Assembly (NCBI GenBank): GCA_020633125.1
Contig: JACKEH010000001.1
Coordinates: 62,001 to 126,000, forward strand
Direction of reading: 5' to 3'
From: Sandaracinus sp.
Lineage (GTDB): Bacteria; Myxococcota_A; Polyangia; Polyangiales; Houyiibacteriaceae
DNA: 64,000 nt
Position 1 is the first letter of the stretch. Every line of letters begins with the position of its first letter. The notes beneath the pieces were generated by a model that was not told where the DNA came from, searched no databases, and saw only the letters and a program-made list of their open reading frames with translations. The position numbers were made by a program, and so were the translations under genes. Of the stretch, positions 54,963-64,000 are shown piece by piece.

Positions 54963-57900
54963 TCAAAACGTGCACTGGCCCGCCTGCGCGCCCGACGTCA
55001 CGCAACGCAGGCTCGGATCGATCTGCTGGCAGAAGAAGTCGCCCCCGAGAAGGTCGCAGCGCGGCGCGCACACGTTGAAGAGGCCCGTGTAGCAAACCTG
55101 CGGGAGCGTCCCGACCCCGACGCAGTCCGCGTTGCTGAAGCAACGGCACGCGAAGACGTCGACGAAGCCGTCGCCGTCGTCGTCCCGCCCGTCGCAACAC
55201 TCGGCGCCGAAGGGGTTGCAGTCCGAGTCGTCGCAGTCGATGCGTCCGTCGATGTCGTCGTCGCGACCGTTCGTGCACATCGCCGGCCCGATCTCGCCGC
55301 GCGGCGTCATGAAGCACGACGGGTCACGCGCGCACTCCGGGTCCGCGCAATCCGGCGAACCGTCGCAGTCGTCGTCGAGCCCGTTGGTGCACACCTCCGG
55401 ACGGCACTCACGGCACGCGTCGGTGTCGGCGCACTCGCTGTCCGCGCAGTCGACGGCTCCGTCGCAGTCGTCGTCGTTGCCGTTGACGCAGCTCGTCTCC
55501 GTCGGCTGACAGATCGGTCGACATGCCGGGGTGCTCGCGCAGTCCGGGTCCGCGCAATCGACGAGCCCGTCGCAGTCCTCGTCGAAGGGAATGTCGCAGC
55601 GCTCCGGCACGCAGAAGCTGCAGATCGGACGACCCGCGCAATCCGGGTCCGCGCAGTCGACGATGCCGTCGCAGTCGTCGTCGCGGCCGTTGCGGCACTC
55701 CTCCGCCACACACTCCCCGAAGCACACGGGCTCCATCGCGCAGCGCGGGTCGTCGCAATCCGCGAGCCCGTTGCAGTCGTCGTCGATCGCGTTGTTGCAG
55801 AGCTCGAAGGGCGCGCAGACCGAGCACACCGTCGTACCCGCGCACTCCGAGTCACGGCAATCGACCTGTCCGTCGCAGTCGTCGTCAGCGCCGTTGCGGC
55901 ATTGCTCGGGACGCGGAACGCAGCACTCGGTCGAGCCGCTGCAGTCCGAGTCGGCGCAATCCGCGAGGCCGTCGCAATCGTCGTCGCGGCCGTTCCCGCA
56001 CGACTCGGGCGAAGGTGTGCAGCAGATCGGCGACGAAGAACACTCCGTGTCCGAGCAGTCGATGCGACCGTCGCAGTCGTCGTCGAGGCGGTTGCCGCAA
56101 CGCTCCGGCCCGGTCGGGACACAGCAACTCGGCTCGTCGACGCAGTCCGGGTCGTCGCAATCCAGACGTCCGTCGCAGTCGTCGTCGCTGCCGTTGAAGC
56201 ATTGCTCCGGCCCCGTCGGTCGGCAGCACGTCATGTCGGCCGAACAATCCGGGTCCGCGCAGTCGCGAAGCCCGTCGCAGTCGTCGTCGGCCCCGTTGCG
56301 GCAGTTGCGCTCACGATCCGTGCAGACGCCGCACGAAGGATCGAAGCGGCAATCCGGATCGTCGCAGTCGACGAAGCCGTCGCAGTCTTCGTCCCGCCCG
56401 CCGACGCAGAGCGACTCGAAGGGCTCGCAGACGTCGCATCCCGGAACCCCACGGCAATCCGGGTCCTCGCAGTCGAAGAGCCCGTCGCAGTCCTCGTCAC
56501 GCATGTCGAAGCACGAACGCTCGAAGGGCTCGCACATCGCGCACTCGCGGCGACCTCGGCAGTCCGGGTCGGCGCAGTCGAAGAGGCCGTCGCAGTCCTC
56601 GTCGAAGCCGTCACGGCACATGACCTCGCTGGGCAGACACTCGAAGCACTCGGGCGAGCCCACGCAGTCCGGGTCCCCGCAATCGAAGAGCCCATCGCAG
56701 TCGTCGTCGCGACGGTTGCCGCACGAGAGCTCGAAGGGCGCGCAATCCCCGCAGCGCGGATCGGCGCGACAGTCCGAGTCTCGGCAATCGACGAGCCCGT
56801 CGCAGTCTTCGTCGAAGCCGTTGAAGCAGTCGACCTCGAACTCCGTGCACATCTCGCACTCGGGTCGGCCGCGGCAGTCCGGATCGCCGCAGTCGAAGAG
56901 CCCGTCGCAGTCGTCGTCGCGCCCGTCGCGGCAGAAGCGCTCGAAGCGACCGATCGGCTCGCAGAAGCACTGGTCCGCGCAGAACATGTCGTCGCAATCG
57001 ACCAGCCCGTTGCAGTCGTCGTCGCGGCCGTCGAAACACTCGACCTCGATCGGCGCGGTCGGCGTGCACTCGCAGAAGGGCCGACAGGCGAAGTCGTCGC
57101 AATCGACGAAGCCGTTGCAGTCGTCGTCGATGCCGTTGAAGCACGTGTCGACGGAGGACCCTTCCCGGAGGAAGACCCCACCGTCACCGCCGCACCCCCC
57201 GCAGAAGGGATCGCGGAAGCACGAAGGGTCGCGGCAGTCGATCAATCCGTCGCAATCGTCGTCGACGCCGTTGCGGCAGTTCTCTCCGAGCGGGCCCGCG
57301 TCGATGCCGCCGCGCGAGACACACGAACGGGAGCGCTCGTCGCAGAACTCGACCGTGCACGCGTTGCCGTCGTCGCAGAGCACCGGACGACCGGGAATGC
57401 AGCCGCGGGGTGAGCAGAGCTCCGCGCCGTTGCAGAAGCTTCCGTCTTGGCAGCGCACGTTCACCGGAATCGAAGTGCAACCGCCCGCCGCCTCGCTGCA
57501 CTCGTCTTGCGTGCACGAGACACCGTCGTCGCAGCGCGGGGGAGCGCCGCCTTGGCAGAGCCCGTCGATGCACGCCTCGACGCCGTTGCACACGAAGCCG
57601 TCGTCGCACTCGAAGTCGCTCCCGCAGCGCACACGCTCGCAGCCGCCGAAGGTGCAGACCTCGCCCGGCGCGCAGAGCGACGAGTCGGGCACGGACTCGC
57701 ACGACGCGCTGACCTCGCTGCAGCGCTCGACCGTGCACGCGACGCCGTCGTCGCAGAAGATCGGCCCGCCGGAGATGCAGCGGCCGCCCAGGCATCGCTC
57801 CTCGCCGTTGCAGACGAGCCCATCGTTGCAGTCGAAGTCGCTCAGGCACTCGGGCACGTCGCCGTCGGGAGGCGGCGGCGGGATGTCGCCGTCGAAGCCC

Positions 57901-58037
57901 GCGTCGAAGCCTCCGTCACGCCGAGGCGAGCCGTCGGAGAAGGTGTCGAGCGAGGTGCGGCCGCAGGCGGCCAACCCCAGCAGCGCCACCCCGATCACGA
58001 CGCGGTTCACGAGCCCGTTGTGCATGTCCATCCCCAT
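54963..58037 (-). CDS. Long Cys/Asp-repeat lipoprotein (putative metal-binding motif repeats)
   Basis: A protein of 1024 residues with lipobox GLAAC (Cys25). After a Pro/Asp linker come several EGF-like CNDGLVCNGEERC units (residues 50-240). About 19 canonical and two degenerate copies of a 30-45 residue module C-x-N-G-x-D-D-D-C-D-G-L-x-D-C-x-D-P-D-C follow. Each module has two Asp-rich loops resembling calcium-binding DxDxDG loops, closed by disulfides. A Cys-rich cap (VGVGTLPQVCYTGLFNVC) ends the protein. It probably forms a long calcium-stiffened surface rod. The start could also be ATG 58025. It is monocistronic. Confidence 0.85.
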   Translation of the reverse strand: MGMDMHNGLVNRVVIGVALLGLAACGRTSLDTFSDGSPRRDGGFDAGFDGDIPPPPPDGDVPECLSDFDCNDGLVCNGEERCLGGRCISGGPIFCDDGVACTVERCSEVSASCESVPDSSLCAPGEVCTFGGCERVRCGSDFECDDGFVCNGVEACIDGLCQGGAPPRCDDGVSCTQDECSEAAGGCTSIPVNVRCQDGSFCNGAELCSPRGCIPGRPVLCDDGNACTVEFCDERSRSCVSRGGIDAGPLGENCRNGVDDDCDGLIDCRDPSCFRDPFCGGCGGDGGVFLREGSSVDTCFNGIDDDCNGFVDCDDFACRPFCECTPTAPIEVECFDGRDDDCNGLVDCDDMFCADQCFCEPIGRFERFCRDGRDDDCDGLFDCGDPDCRGRPECEMCTEFEVDCFNGFDEDCDGLVDCRDSDCRADPRCGDCAPFELSCGNRRDDDCDGLFDCGDPDCVGSPECFECLPSEVMCRDGFDEDCDGLFDCADPDCRGRRECAMCEPFERSCFDMRDEDCDGLFDCEDPDCRGVPGCDVCEPFESLCVGGRDEDCDGFVDCDDPDCRFDPSCGVCTDRERNCRNGADDDCDGLRDCADPDCSADMTCCRPTGPEQCFNGSDDDCDGRLDCDDPDCVDEPSCCVPTGPERCGNRLDDDCDGRIDCSDTECSSSPICCTPSPESCGNGRDDDCDGLADCADSDCSGSTECCVPRPEQCRNGADDDCDGQVDCRDSECAGTTVCSVCAPFELCNNAIDDDCNGLADCDDPRCAMEPVCFGECVAEECRNGRDDDCDGIVDCADPDCAGRPICSFCVPERCDIPFDEDCDGLVDCADPDCASTPACRPICQPTETSCVNGNDDDCDGAVDCADSECADTDACRECRPEVCTNGLDDDCDGSPDCADPECARDPSCFMTPRGEIGPAMCTNGRDDDIDGRIDCDDSDCNPFGAECCDGRDDDGDGFVDVFACRCFSNADCVGVGTLPQVCYTGLFNVCAPRCDLLGGDFFCQQIDPSLRCVTSGAQAGQCTF

Positions 58038-58687
58038 CCGGCGCCCGAGGGCGCCTCGTCGTTCGTGGCCGCTGCCGCCACGATCCGTCTGCCGATCTTC
58101 GTCGCGATCGGCGCCGTCGATTTTCGCCCTCGAGGGCAGGGAAAACGGCCGGCGTGGGTGCCGGTTCGATTCCGATTCGTTCCCCGGTCCCGTTCGACCG
58201 GTCCACGGCTCCCTCGCCGTGGCGTCCACCGCCGAGGGTGGTGCTTCGAAATCCTGCGCCTCGGCGTCCGCCTCGCACGCACGATTCCGCTTCGAGTCCC
58301 ATTCATTCTGCGGGAGAAGCCCGCCAGATCCCAAGAAGCGGCAGGCGGCGCCCGACATGGCGCAGCCTGACCCAGGGGCGCAGCGAAATGGCAAGGTGCG
58401 TGCCGCAGCGCCTTGCCGCGGCTCCCCATCCGTGGGCGCCGACGGAACCGTGACGACCCTCACGCATTTTCCCGGCGCGGACCGGAATGCGGCGCGATTT
58501 CGAACGTTCGCGAGGCCGTTCGGCCGGTCCTTCCACGGCGGGGTCCGGACGTTGACACCGCGACACACCCGACTAGAACCGCACGCGCTCCGGAGGGGGG
58601 CGTAGGACCTTCCGTTGGCAGCCGGCACCCCAGAGTGCTGACGCGCCAGACGACCCTCCTCGAGCGGGGAGCGAAAGAGGCATCGCG
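58038..58687. other. 650-bp non-coding region between divergent genes
   Basis: No gene is supported. It contains a ggcaagg/ccttgcc hairpin (58390-58417) and, near its right end, the predicted promoter of the ABC operon. It should also hold the minus-strand promoter of the Cys/Asp-repeat lipoprotein. Confidence 0.6.
58552..58579 (+). promoter_or_regulatory. Sigma70-type promoter of the ABC exporter operon
   Basis: TTGACA (58552-58557), a 16-bp spacer, then TAGAAC (58574-58579) lie about 110 bp upstream of the ABC ATPase ATG. The -35 box matches the consensus exactly. Confidence 0.6.
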
Positions 58688-59769
58688 ATGAGCGACCTGA
58701 TGATCGAAGCCCGGGACCTGACCAAACAATACGGCCCGGCGACAGCCCTCAAGGACGTGAGCTTCGAGGTCCGCAAAGGCGAGGTCCTCGGGTTCCTCGG
58801 CCCGAACGGCGCCGGCAAGACCACGACCATGAAGATCCTGACCTGCTTCATCGCGCCGACGACCGGCTCGGCGAAGGTGAACGGGGCGGACATCTTCGAA
58901 GACCCGATGGCGGTCCGAAAGTCGATCGGGTACCTGCCCGAGTCGACGCCGCTCTACACCGAGATGCTCGTGCTCGAGTACCTCGATTCGCGGCGAAGAT
59001 GCGCGGCTTCAAGGGCGAAGAGGCCCGCAAGCGCATCAAGAAGGCGGTCGAACAGACGAGCCTCGGCGACGTGATCGCCAAGGAGATTCGCGCGCTCTCG
59101 AAGGGCTTCCGGCAGCGCGTCGGTCTCGCCCAAGCGCTCGTGCACGAGCCGCCGGTGCTCATCCTCGACGAGCCGATGAGCGGCCTCGACCCGAACCAGG
59201 CGGCCGAGATTCGCGACCTCATCCGCGACATCGGTCGCGAGCGCACGGTCATCCTCTCGACGCACGACCTCGGCGAGGTGCAGGTCACGTGTGACCGCGT
59301 GCTCATCATCGCCAAGGGCCGTCTCGTCGCCGACGACACGCCCGAAGAGCTTCGCGATCGCGCGGGCAAGGCGAGCTACCAGATCACGCTCAAGGAAGAC
59401 GCCGACAAGCGCGGCGAGCATTCGAGCTTCGCGGCCTACGCGCAGAGCGTGCTCTCGAAGCTCCCGAGCGTGGCCTCCGCCCGCCTCCGCGACGCGGAAG
59501 CCAAGGGCGAGGTGATCTTCGCGGTGACGCCGAAGGACTCGGCCGACCTTCGCAGCGAGCTCTTCCAGTTCGCGGTGAAGAACGAGCTCACGCTCCTCGG
59601 CCTCGAGAAGAAGAGCGAAGGCCTCGACAAGGTCTTCCGCGATCTCACGACCGGCGACACCAGCGGTGCCGTCGCGTCCACCAAGAGCAAGCGCGATCAG
59701 AAGATCGAAGAAGCGCGCGACAAGAAGAAGGCGCGCGACGCCGCCAAGGGCGCAGAGGGAGACGCGTGA
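58688..59769 (+). pseudogene. GldA/NosF-type ABC transporter ATPase, frameshifted
   Basis: Two frames make one ATPase of about 360 residues. The first (ATG 58688) has Walker A GPNGAGKTT and the Q-loop region GYLPESTPLY, then stops at 59074 out of frame. The second continues from AAKMRGFKGEEARKRIKKAV with the signature LSKGFRQRVGLAQAL, Walker B VLILDEPMSGLDP and the His-switch in LSTHDL. One extra T at 58987-58988 (gattt instead of gatt) joins them as EYLDFAAKMRGF, a normal sequence for this family. A charged Lys-rich tail of about 100 residues follows the core. It is the first gene of a four-gene operon whose other members look intact, so a consensus error is likely. Confidence 0.82.
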
Positions 59770-60479
59770 TGCACAACGTCCGCACCATCGCGGGACGTCA
59801 GTTCCGCAGCTATTTCAACGGGCCGATCGCCTACGTCGTCATCGGCGTCATGCTGCTCGTCCTCGGCTTCCTGTTCTGGGAGACCTTCTTCCTCTTCGGG
59901 AAGGCGACGATGCGCGAGATGTTCCGCTACGCGTCGCTCATCAACTACTTCGCGTTGCCGGCGCTCACGATGGGCCTGCTCGCCGAAGAGAAGCGCACCG
60001 GCACCATCGAGCTGCTCATCACGATGCCCGTCACGGACGCGCAGGTGATCTGGGGCAAGTTCCTCGGCGTGCTCGGGCTCTACCTCGTGATGCTCGCGCT
60101 CACGATCCCCTACTGCTTCAGCGTCGCGAGCCTCGGAAACCTCGACTGGGGTCCGGTCTTCGCCGGCTACTTCGGCATGTTCCTGCAGGGCTCGGCGATC
60201 CTCGGCATCGGGCTGATGATGTCGAGCTTCACCGACAACCAAATCGTCGCCTTCTTCGGCACGCTGGCCTGCTCGGTCGCCTTCTTCCTCGTCGACAAGT
60301 TCCTGCCCTTCATGCCAGCGGGTGCGGCGAACTTCTTCGAAGCGCTGAGCTTCGACGCGCACTTCGAATCGATGCGGCGCGGCGTGCTCGCCTTCCGTGA
60401 CGTCCTCTTCTTCGCGACCGTGTCCGTCCTGACGCTGATGGTCGCTTACCGCTCTCTCGAGAGCCGCCGCTGGAGCTGA
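59766..60479 (+). CDS. ABC-2 type permease (GldF-like)
   Basis: A protein of 237 residues with six helices. The N-terminal RTIAGRQFRSYFNGPIAYVV and LLAEEKRTGTIELLITMPVT are characteristic of the NosY/GldF permeases, where the EEKRTGT helix couples to the ATPase. The GTG at 59766 overlaps the ATPase stop; ATG 59769 is an alternative. It forms the membrane channel with the ATPase. Confidence 0.93.
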   Translation: MMHNVRTIAGRQFRSYFNGPIAYVVIGVMLLVLGFLFWETFFLFGKATMREMFRYASLINYFALPALTMGLLAEEKRTGTIELLITMPVTDAQVIWGKFLGVLGLYLVMLALTIPYCFSVASLGNLDWGPVFAGYFGMFLQGSAILGIGLMMSSFTDNQIVAFFGTLACSVAFFLVDKFLPFMPAGAANFFEALSFDAHFESMRRGVLAFRDVLFFATVSVLTLMVAYRSLESRRWS

Positions 60480-60482
60480 GCC

Positions 60483-62225
60483 ATGGCCACGCAAAAGCGT
60501 CCCAACCTCGCCGCCTCTTCCGTTTCCATCCTCGTGCTGGTCGCGGGCGCCCTCGTCGCGCTCAACGTGATCGCCGGGTACACCAACGTCGGCCGCATCG
60601 ACCTGACGGCGAACCGCCTCTGGTCGCTCTCGGACGGCAGCCGTGATCTGGTCTCCGACCTCGGCGACCGCATGGAGATCACGGCCTACTTCACCGAGAA
60701 CCTGCCGCCGCCCTTCAACAGCACCGAGCAATACGTCCGCGACATCCTGGACGAGTACTCGGCCGCGTCCGGTGGCAAGGTCGTCGTCCGCTTCGTCAAC
60801 CCCGACGAGGACGAAGAGCGCGAAGCCGCGGAGGCCGACGGCATCCAGCGCGTCGCCCACCAGAAGATCGAGAACGACGCCGTCTCGGTGGTCGAGGGCT
60901 ACCGCGGCCTCGTGATCCGCTACCTCGGTGAGACCAAGACGATCCCGGTCATCCAGGATCCGACGGGTCTCGAGTACACGATCACGATGGCGATCAAGGA
61001 GCTCGTCGGGGAGAAGACCACGGTCGGCATCCTGACCGGCCACGAGGGCCCGACGCTCGCCGAAGGTCTCTCGGCGCTTCGCGACTCGCTGCCGACCTAC
61101 GAGCTCGAAGAGGTCTCGGCCACGAGCCCGATCGACGCGAGCCGCATCAAGGCGCTGCTCATCGTCACGCCCGGCAACGAGATCACCGAGGCCGAGCTTC
61201 GGAACATCGACCAATACGTGATGAACGGCGGCTCGCTCGGCATCTTCGGCGGCGGGCTCACGCTCGACATTCAAAGCCAAGAGCCGAGCGCGACCACGGT
61301 CAGCTCGGGTCTGAACGCGATGCTCTCGCGTTGGGGCGTGGAGCTTCGCTCGGACGTCGCCCTCGACTTCCAGTGCAGCCGCGCGCCGATGGCCGGCCCG
61401 ATGGGCATGCAGGTCGCCGTGCCTTACCCGCCCGTCGCGATCCTGACCTTCGACGAAGCCGCGATGGAGCACCCCGCGCTCTTCCGCATTCCGACCGCGG
61501 TCTGGCCCTTCAGCTCGACCCTCGCGCTGACCACGGCCCCCGAAGGCGTGAACGTCGAGGTGCTCGGTCGCACGAGCGAGAACTCGTGGCGCGACACCGC
61601 CGCAGCCGTGCAGCTTCGCCCGCGTCACCCCCGCGAGTGGCGCCCGAACGGCGACCTCGGTCCCTTCCCGGTCCTCGCCGCGATCTCCGGTGAGCTTCCG
61701 AGCGCCTTCGCGGGCGGTCAGAGCTCGAGCGAGAACGCGGGTCGCACCTCGAGCGAAGGCGACGTCCGCGTGCTCGTGAGCGGCACCGGCGCGTTCCTCC
61801 GCGACGAGTTCATCCCGCAGGCGGGCCCGGACGGGCAGCGTCAGCTCAGCGGTGGCCTCGCGTTCGCGCTCAACGCGATCGACTGGCTCGCGGCCGACGA
61901 CGACCTCATCGCGATTCGCGCGAAGAACGTCGAGGACCCGGCGCTCGAGATTCCCGCCGCCGTCTCGCAGGCCGAAGACGCCGCGCTCGAGGCCGAAGAG
62001 CAGGCCATGGGCGCCGCGCAAGAGGGCGACCAGGCCGGCACCGAGAACGCGATCGCGGAGCGAGAGGCCGCGCTCGAGGAGCGCAAGGAAGCGCTCAAGG
62101 CGTGGGACTCCCGCAAGTCGCGCTACCGCTGGCTCAACACGTTGGGCATTCCCTTCGCGCTCGGGCTCTTCGGCGTGCTCCGTTGGCGCGCGCGAAACGC
62201 TCGCCGCAAGAACATGAAGCTCTGA
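60483..62225 (+). CDS. GldG-family ABC auxiliary protein
   Basis: A protein of 580 residues, starting 3 bp after the permease gene. It has an N-terminal helix (SILVLVAGALVALNVIAGYT), a large periplasmic part and a C-terminal helix (LNTLGIPFALGLFGVLRW) followed by basic residues. LTANRLWSLSDGSRDLVSDL and MEITAYFTENLPPPFNSTEQ are hallmarks of the GldG/PF09822 family. A coiled coil precedes the last helix. In Bacteroidetes GldG works with GldA/GldF in gliding and secretion; here the cargo is unknown. Confidence 0.92.
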   Translation: MATQKRPNLAASSVSILVLVAGALVALNVIAGYTNVGRIDLTANRLWSLSDGSRDLVSDLGDRMEITAYFTENLPPPFNSTEQYVRDILDEYSAASGGKVVVRFVNPDEDEEREAAEADGIQRVAHQKIENDAVSVVEGYRGLVIRYLGETKTIPVIQDPTGLEYTITMAIKELVGEKTTVGILTGHEGPTLAEGLSALRDSLPTYELEEVSATSPIDASRIKALLIVTPGNEITEAELRNIDQYVMNGGSLGIFGGGLTLDIQSQEPSATTVSSGLNAMLSRWGVELRSDVALDFQCSRAPMAGPMGMQVAVPYPPVAILTFDEAAMEHPALFRIPTAVWPFSSTLALTTAPEGVNVEVLGRTSENSWRDTAAAVQLRPRHPREWRPNGDLGPFPVLAAISGELPSAFAGGQSSSENAGRTSSEGDVRVLVSGTGAFLRDEFIPQAGPDGQRQLSGGLAFALNAIDWLAADDDLIAIRAKNVEDPALEIPAAVSQAEDAALEAEEQAMGAAQEGDQAGTENAIAEREAALEERKEALKAWDSRKSRYRWLNTLGIPFALGLFGVLRWRARNARRKNMKL

Positions 62226-62235
62226 GGAAACGACC

Positions 62236-63414
62236 ATGAACCAGCAAACCAAGATGGTGGCTGCGCTCGTCGCGTTCTTCGTCCTCGCCGGCGGCGCGAC
62301 CTACGTGATCGTGAAGCGCTCGGGCGAAGAAGAGACGCAGGTCGCCGATCAGAACCTGCCGACGCTTCCCGAGGTCGACCGCGACGCGATCACGGAGCTC
62401 ACGGTGACGCGCCCCGCGCAAGAAGAGGGCGGCTCGCCGGAGACGGTGAAGCTCGTCAAGCGTGGCGAGACGTGGTTCGTCGTCGAGCCGATCGAGGCCG
62501 AGGCCGACAGCAGCGCCGTGGACACCGCGCTCTCGCGTCTGGCGGAGCTCGAGCTCACGGGCATCGCGGCGACCAACCCGGACAACCACGAGCGTCTCGA
62601 GGTCTCGGACGACAAGGCGATCCTCGTCACGGCCAAGGCCGGCGACGAGACCGTCATCACGCTTCGCATCGGCGCGTACCGCGGCCGCTCGACGATGGCG
62701 CGCCTCGAAGGCGACGACCGGGTCCTCGCGCTTCGCGGCAGCATCAAGTTCGCCTTCAACAAGGCGCTCAAGGACTGGCGCAACAAGAAGATCCTCGACG
62801 AGGCGCCGGAAGAGGTCGTGGCGATTCGCTTCGAGAACACCAACGGCGCGTTCTCGTTCCTTCGGGGCGGCGAAGGCGCGTGGACGCAGGCCGAAGGGGA
62901 GACGCCGATCGAGCGCTTCGGCAGCACCCGCGTGCAGAGCCTCGTGTCGAGTCTCGCGAACATGCGCGCGGTGGACTTCGCGGCCGCCGACGTCGATCAC
63001 TCGGCCGCGGGCTTCGACGAGCCGACCGGCACCGTGACGCTCGAGATTCGCGAAGGCGAAGCGCCGGCGCCCGAGCCCGCCGAAGAAGGCGCCGAGCCGG
63101 CTCCGGCTCCGGCCGCGCCGACGCGCACCGTGCGTCTGCAGATCGGCGGCTCGCGCGAAGGCAACGAGCACTACGTGCGCGTCGAGGGCGACGAGACGAT
63201 CTACGTCGTCTCGCAATACCTCGCCGACCGTGCGCGCCCCGCGATGGACGCGTTCCAAGAGGCGGAGCCCGGCTCGGAGCCGGAGCCGCCGCCCGAGATG
63301 CCCCCGGGCCTCGGGGGTCCGGGCGGAGGGCTCGGTGGACCCGGTGGCGGGCAGATCCCGCCGGAGCTGATGGAGCAGATTCAGCGTCAGCTCCAGGCCG
63401 CGTCGATGATGTGA
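62236..63414 (+). CDS. DUF4340 protein of the ABC exporter operon
   Basis: A protein of 392 residues with a signal-anchor helix (MVAALVAFFVLAGGATYVIV). DUF4340 motifs include DRDAITELTVTRP, LVKRGETWFVVEP, VDTALSRLAELELTG and the late YVVSQYLADRA. An Ala/Pro/Glu-rich segment interrupts the second half, and a Gly/Pro-rich tail (LGGPGGGLGGPGGG) precedes a final amphipathic helix. DUF4340 genes regularly follow GldG-like genes. It lies 10 bp after that gene and is the last gene before the terminator. Confidence 0.92.
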   Translation: MNQQTKMVAALVAFFVLAGGATYVIVKRSGEEETQVADQNLPTLPEVDRDAITELTVTRPAQEEGGSPETVKLVKRGETWFVVEPIEAEADSSAVDTALSRLAELELTGIAATNPDNHERLEVSDDKAILVTAKAGDETVITLRIGAYRGRSTMARLEGDDRVLALRGSIKFAFNKALKDWRNKKILDEAPEEVVAIRFENTNGAFSFLRGGEGAWTQAEGETPIERFGSTRVQSLVSSLANMRAVDFAAADVDHSAAGFDEPTGTVTLEIREGEAPAPEPAEEGAEPAPAPAAPTRTVRLQIGGSREGNEHYVRVEGDETIYVVSQYLADRARPAMDAFQEAEPGSEPEPPPEMPPGLGGPGGGLGGPGGGQIPPELMEQIQRQLQAASMM

Positions 63415-63434
63415 TCGCGCGTCGCTTTCGAAGA

Positions 63435-63460
63435 AGCCCCTGCCTCGGCGGGGGCTTTTT
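63435..63460 (+). terminator. Rho-independent terminator of the ABC operon
   Basis: agcccctgcc/ggcgggggct stem with one G-T pair and a short loop, then ttttt. It lies 20 bp after the DUF4340 stop. Confidence 0.9.
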
Positions 63461-63570
63461 CGTTTCGTCGGCGGCCCGACGTGAGGACTCCCCGTGCGCG
63501 TGCACACGCGCGACTCCGCGTGCACGTTCTCGTTGCTCGGTCCTCGGAGGCGGGGTGGTAGCCTGCCTCG

Positions 63571-64000
63571 GTGCTTTCGGACGCCACGCTGGAGAGCCTC
63601 CGTCGCGCGGCACGAGGCCTTCACGCCGTGACCGTGGAGCGGGGCGACGCCGGCGCGTGGGGCTTTCTCTCGCGGGTCGACGAATCGCAGCTCGTCGTGT
63701 CCCCGACCGCCGCCACGTCGTTGGCGGGTCTTCGCGGCACGTGGATGCTCGCAGACGCGCACGGGCGATGGGCGGTGCGGGCGTACGACGCACGTCCGCT
63801 CGGAGACGACACCCTCGCCTTTTCGCTCTCCTCCCTTCATTGGCACCCGACGGCCGTCACGTCCGAACGTCCGAAGGACCTGAGCTCGCTCTTGCTCGCG
63901 TGCCCGGTGGGCGCGCTCGACCTACAGGTCTTCCCCGTCGTCGAGCTCACGGCCTCCTCGTGCGTCATCGAGGCCACCACGCCGCTCCCGGAGGGACACG
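63571..64000 (+). CDS. Start of an unidentified gene, possibly PilZ-like
   Basis: An open frame from GTG 63571 to the window edge (143 codons, no stop), preceded by GGAGG. It begins LSDATLESLRRAARGLHAVT. The region near the edge, VVELTASSCVIEATTPLPEG, resembles the D/N-x-S-x-x-G-x-x-x-x strand of PilZ domains, with Ser in place of Gly. A c-di-GMP role is only a guess. It lies 110 bp after the ABC operon terminator and is therefore a separate unit. Confidence 0.55.
   Translation, partial: MLSDATLESLRRAARGLHAVTVERGDAGAWGFLSRVDESQLVVSPTAATSLAGLRGTWMLADAHGRWAVRAYDARPLGDDTLAFSLSSLHWHPTAVTSERPKDLSSLLLACPVGALDLQVFPVVELTASSCVIEATTPLPEGH

Overview
The window is GC-rich, gene-dense bacterial DNA and most likely comes from a myxobacterium-like member of the Myxococcota, perhaps Polyangiales/Sandaracinaceae. 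This is an inference from content. There are many lipoproteins with a Cys followed by an Asp/Gly-rich linker, and 'putative metal-binding motif' repeat proteins (one fused to RCC1 repeats). There is a trypsin-like protease with a C-terminal sorting tail, a membrane-anchored Ser/Thr kinase, a TIGR04551-like outer-membrane protein, and a Gld/Nos-type ABC exporter with DUF4340. No rRNA, tRNA or CRISPR array was seen.

Layout. 1-5.5 kb: surface/lipoprotein genes (ceramidase-like, barrel protein, beta-propeller lipoprotein). 5.5-19.9 kb: an accessory stretch containing a Y1 (REP-associated type) transposase gene, a LysR/YceI/oxidoreductase cluster, a broken alpha/beta hydrolase, a Ser/Thr kinase, a Raf-kinase-inhibitor-like protein, an EamA transporter and a P-domain lipoprotein. 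Its intergenic spaces carry unrelated tandem repeats of 13, 18, 38, 50, 51, 52 and 93 bp. 19.9-26.2 kb: tldD/pmbA peptidase pair, metallophosphoesterase, small membrane proteins, MATE exporter. 26-34.3 kb: giant RCC1 lipoprotein, modABC molybdate transporter, methyltransferase, S1 protease. 34.5-45.6 kb: mostly housekeeping (murA-hisG, GNAT, CehA-type hydrolase, carbonic anhydrase, MYG1, dnaJ, MFS, membrane protein pair). 45.7-50.1 kb: a translationally coupled DUF3604 / parvulin-like isomerase / HupE operon. 50.2-53.5 kb: a B12-binding radical SAM gene downstream of a GT-C-like membrane glycosyltransferase gene that is interrupted by a 232-bp hexanucleotide microsatellite. 55-58 kb: a 1024-residue lipoprotein with about 20 Cys/Asp repeats. 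58.6-63.4 kb: four-gene ABC exporter operon with a visible sigma70-type promoter and terminator. 63.6 kb to the edge: start of an unidentified gene.

Two themes stand out. First, five genes (hydrolase, protease, TM protein at 45 kb, GT-C protein, ABC ATPase) are each out of frame by exactly one missing base. In four of them the break falls on a two-base homopolymer that would be in frame if it were three bases. This could be decay, but looks as much like consensus undercalling, so those genes should not be treated as dead without raw reads. Second, the window is unusually rich in minisatellites and (GGRCAC)-type hexamer microsatellites, one of which runs through a membrane-protein gene.
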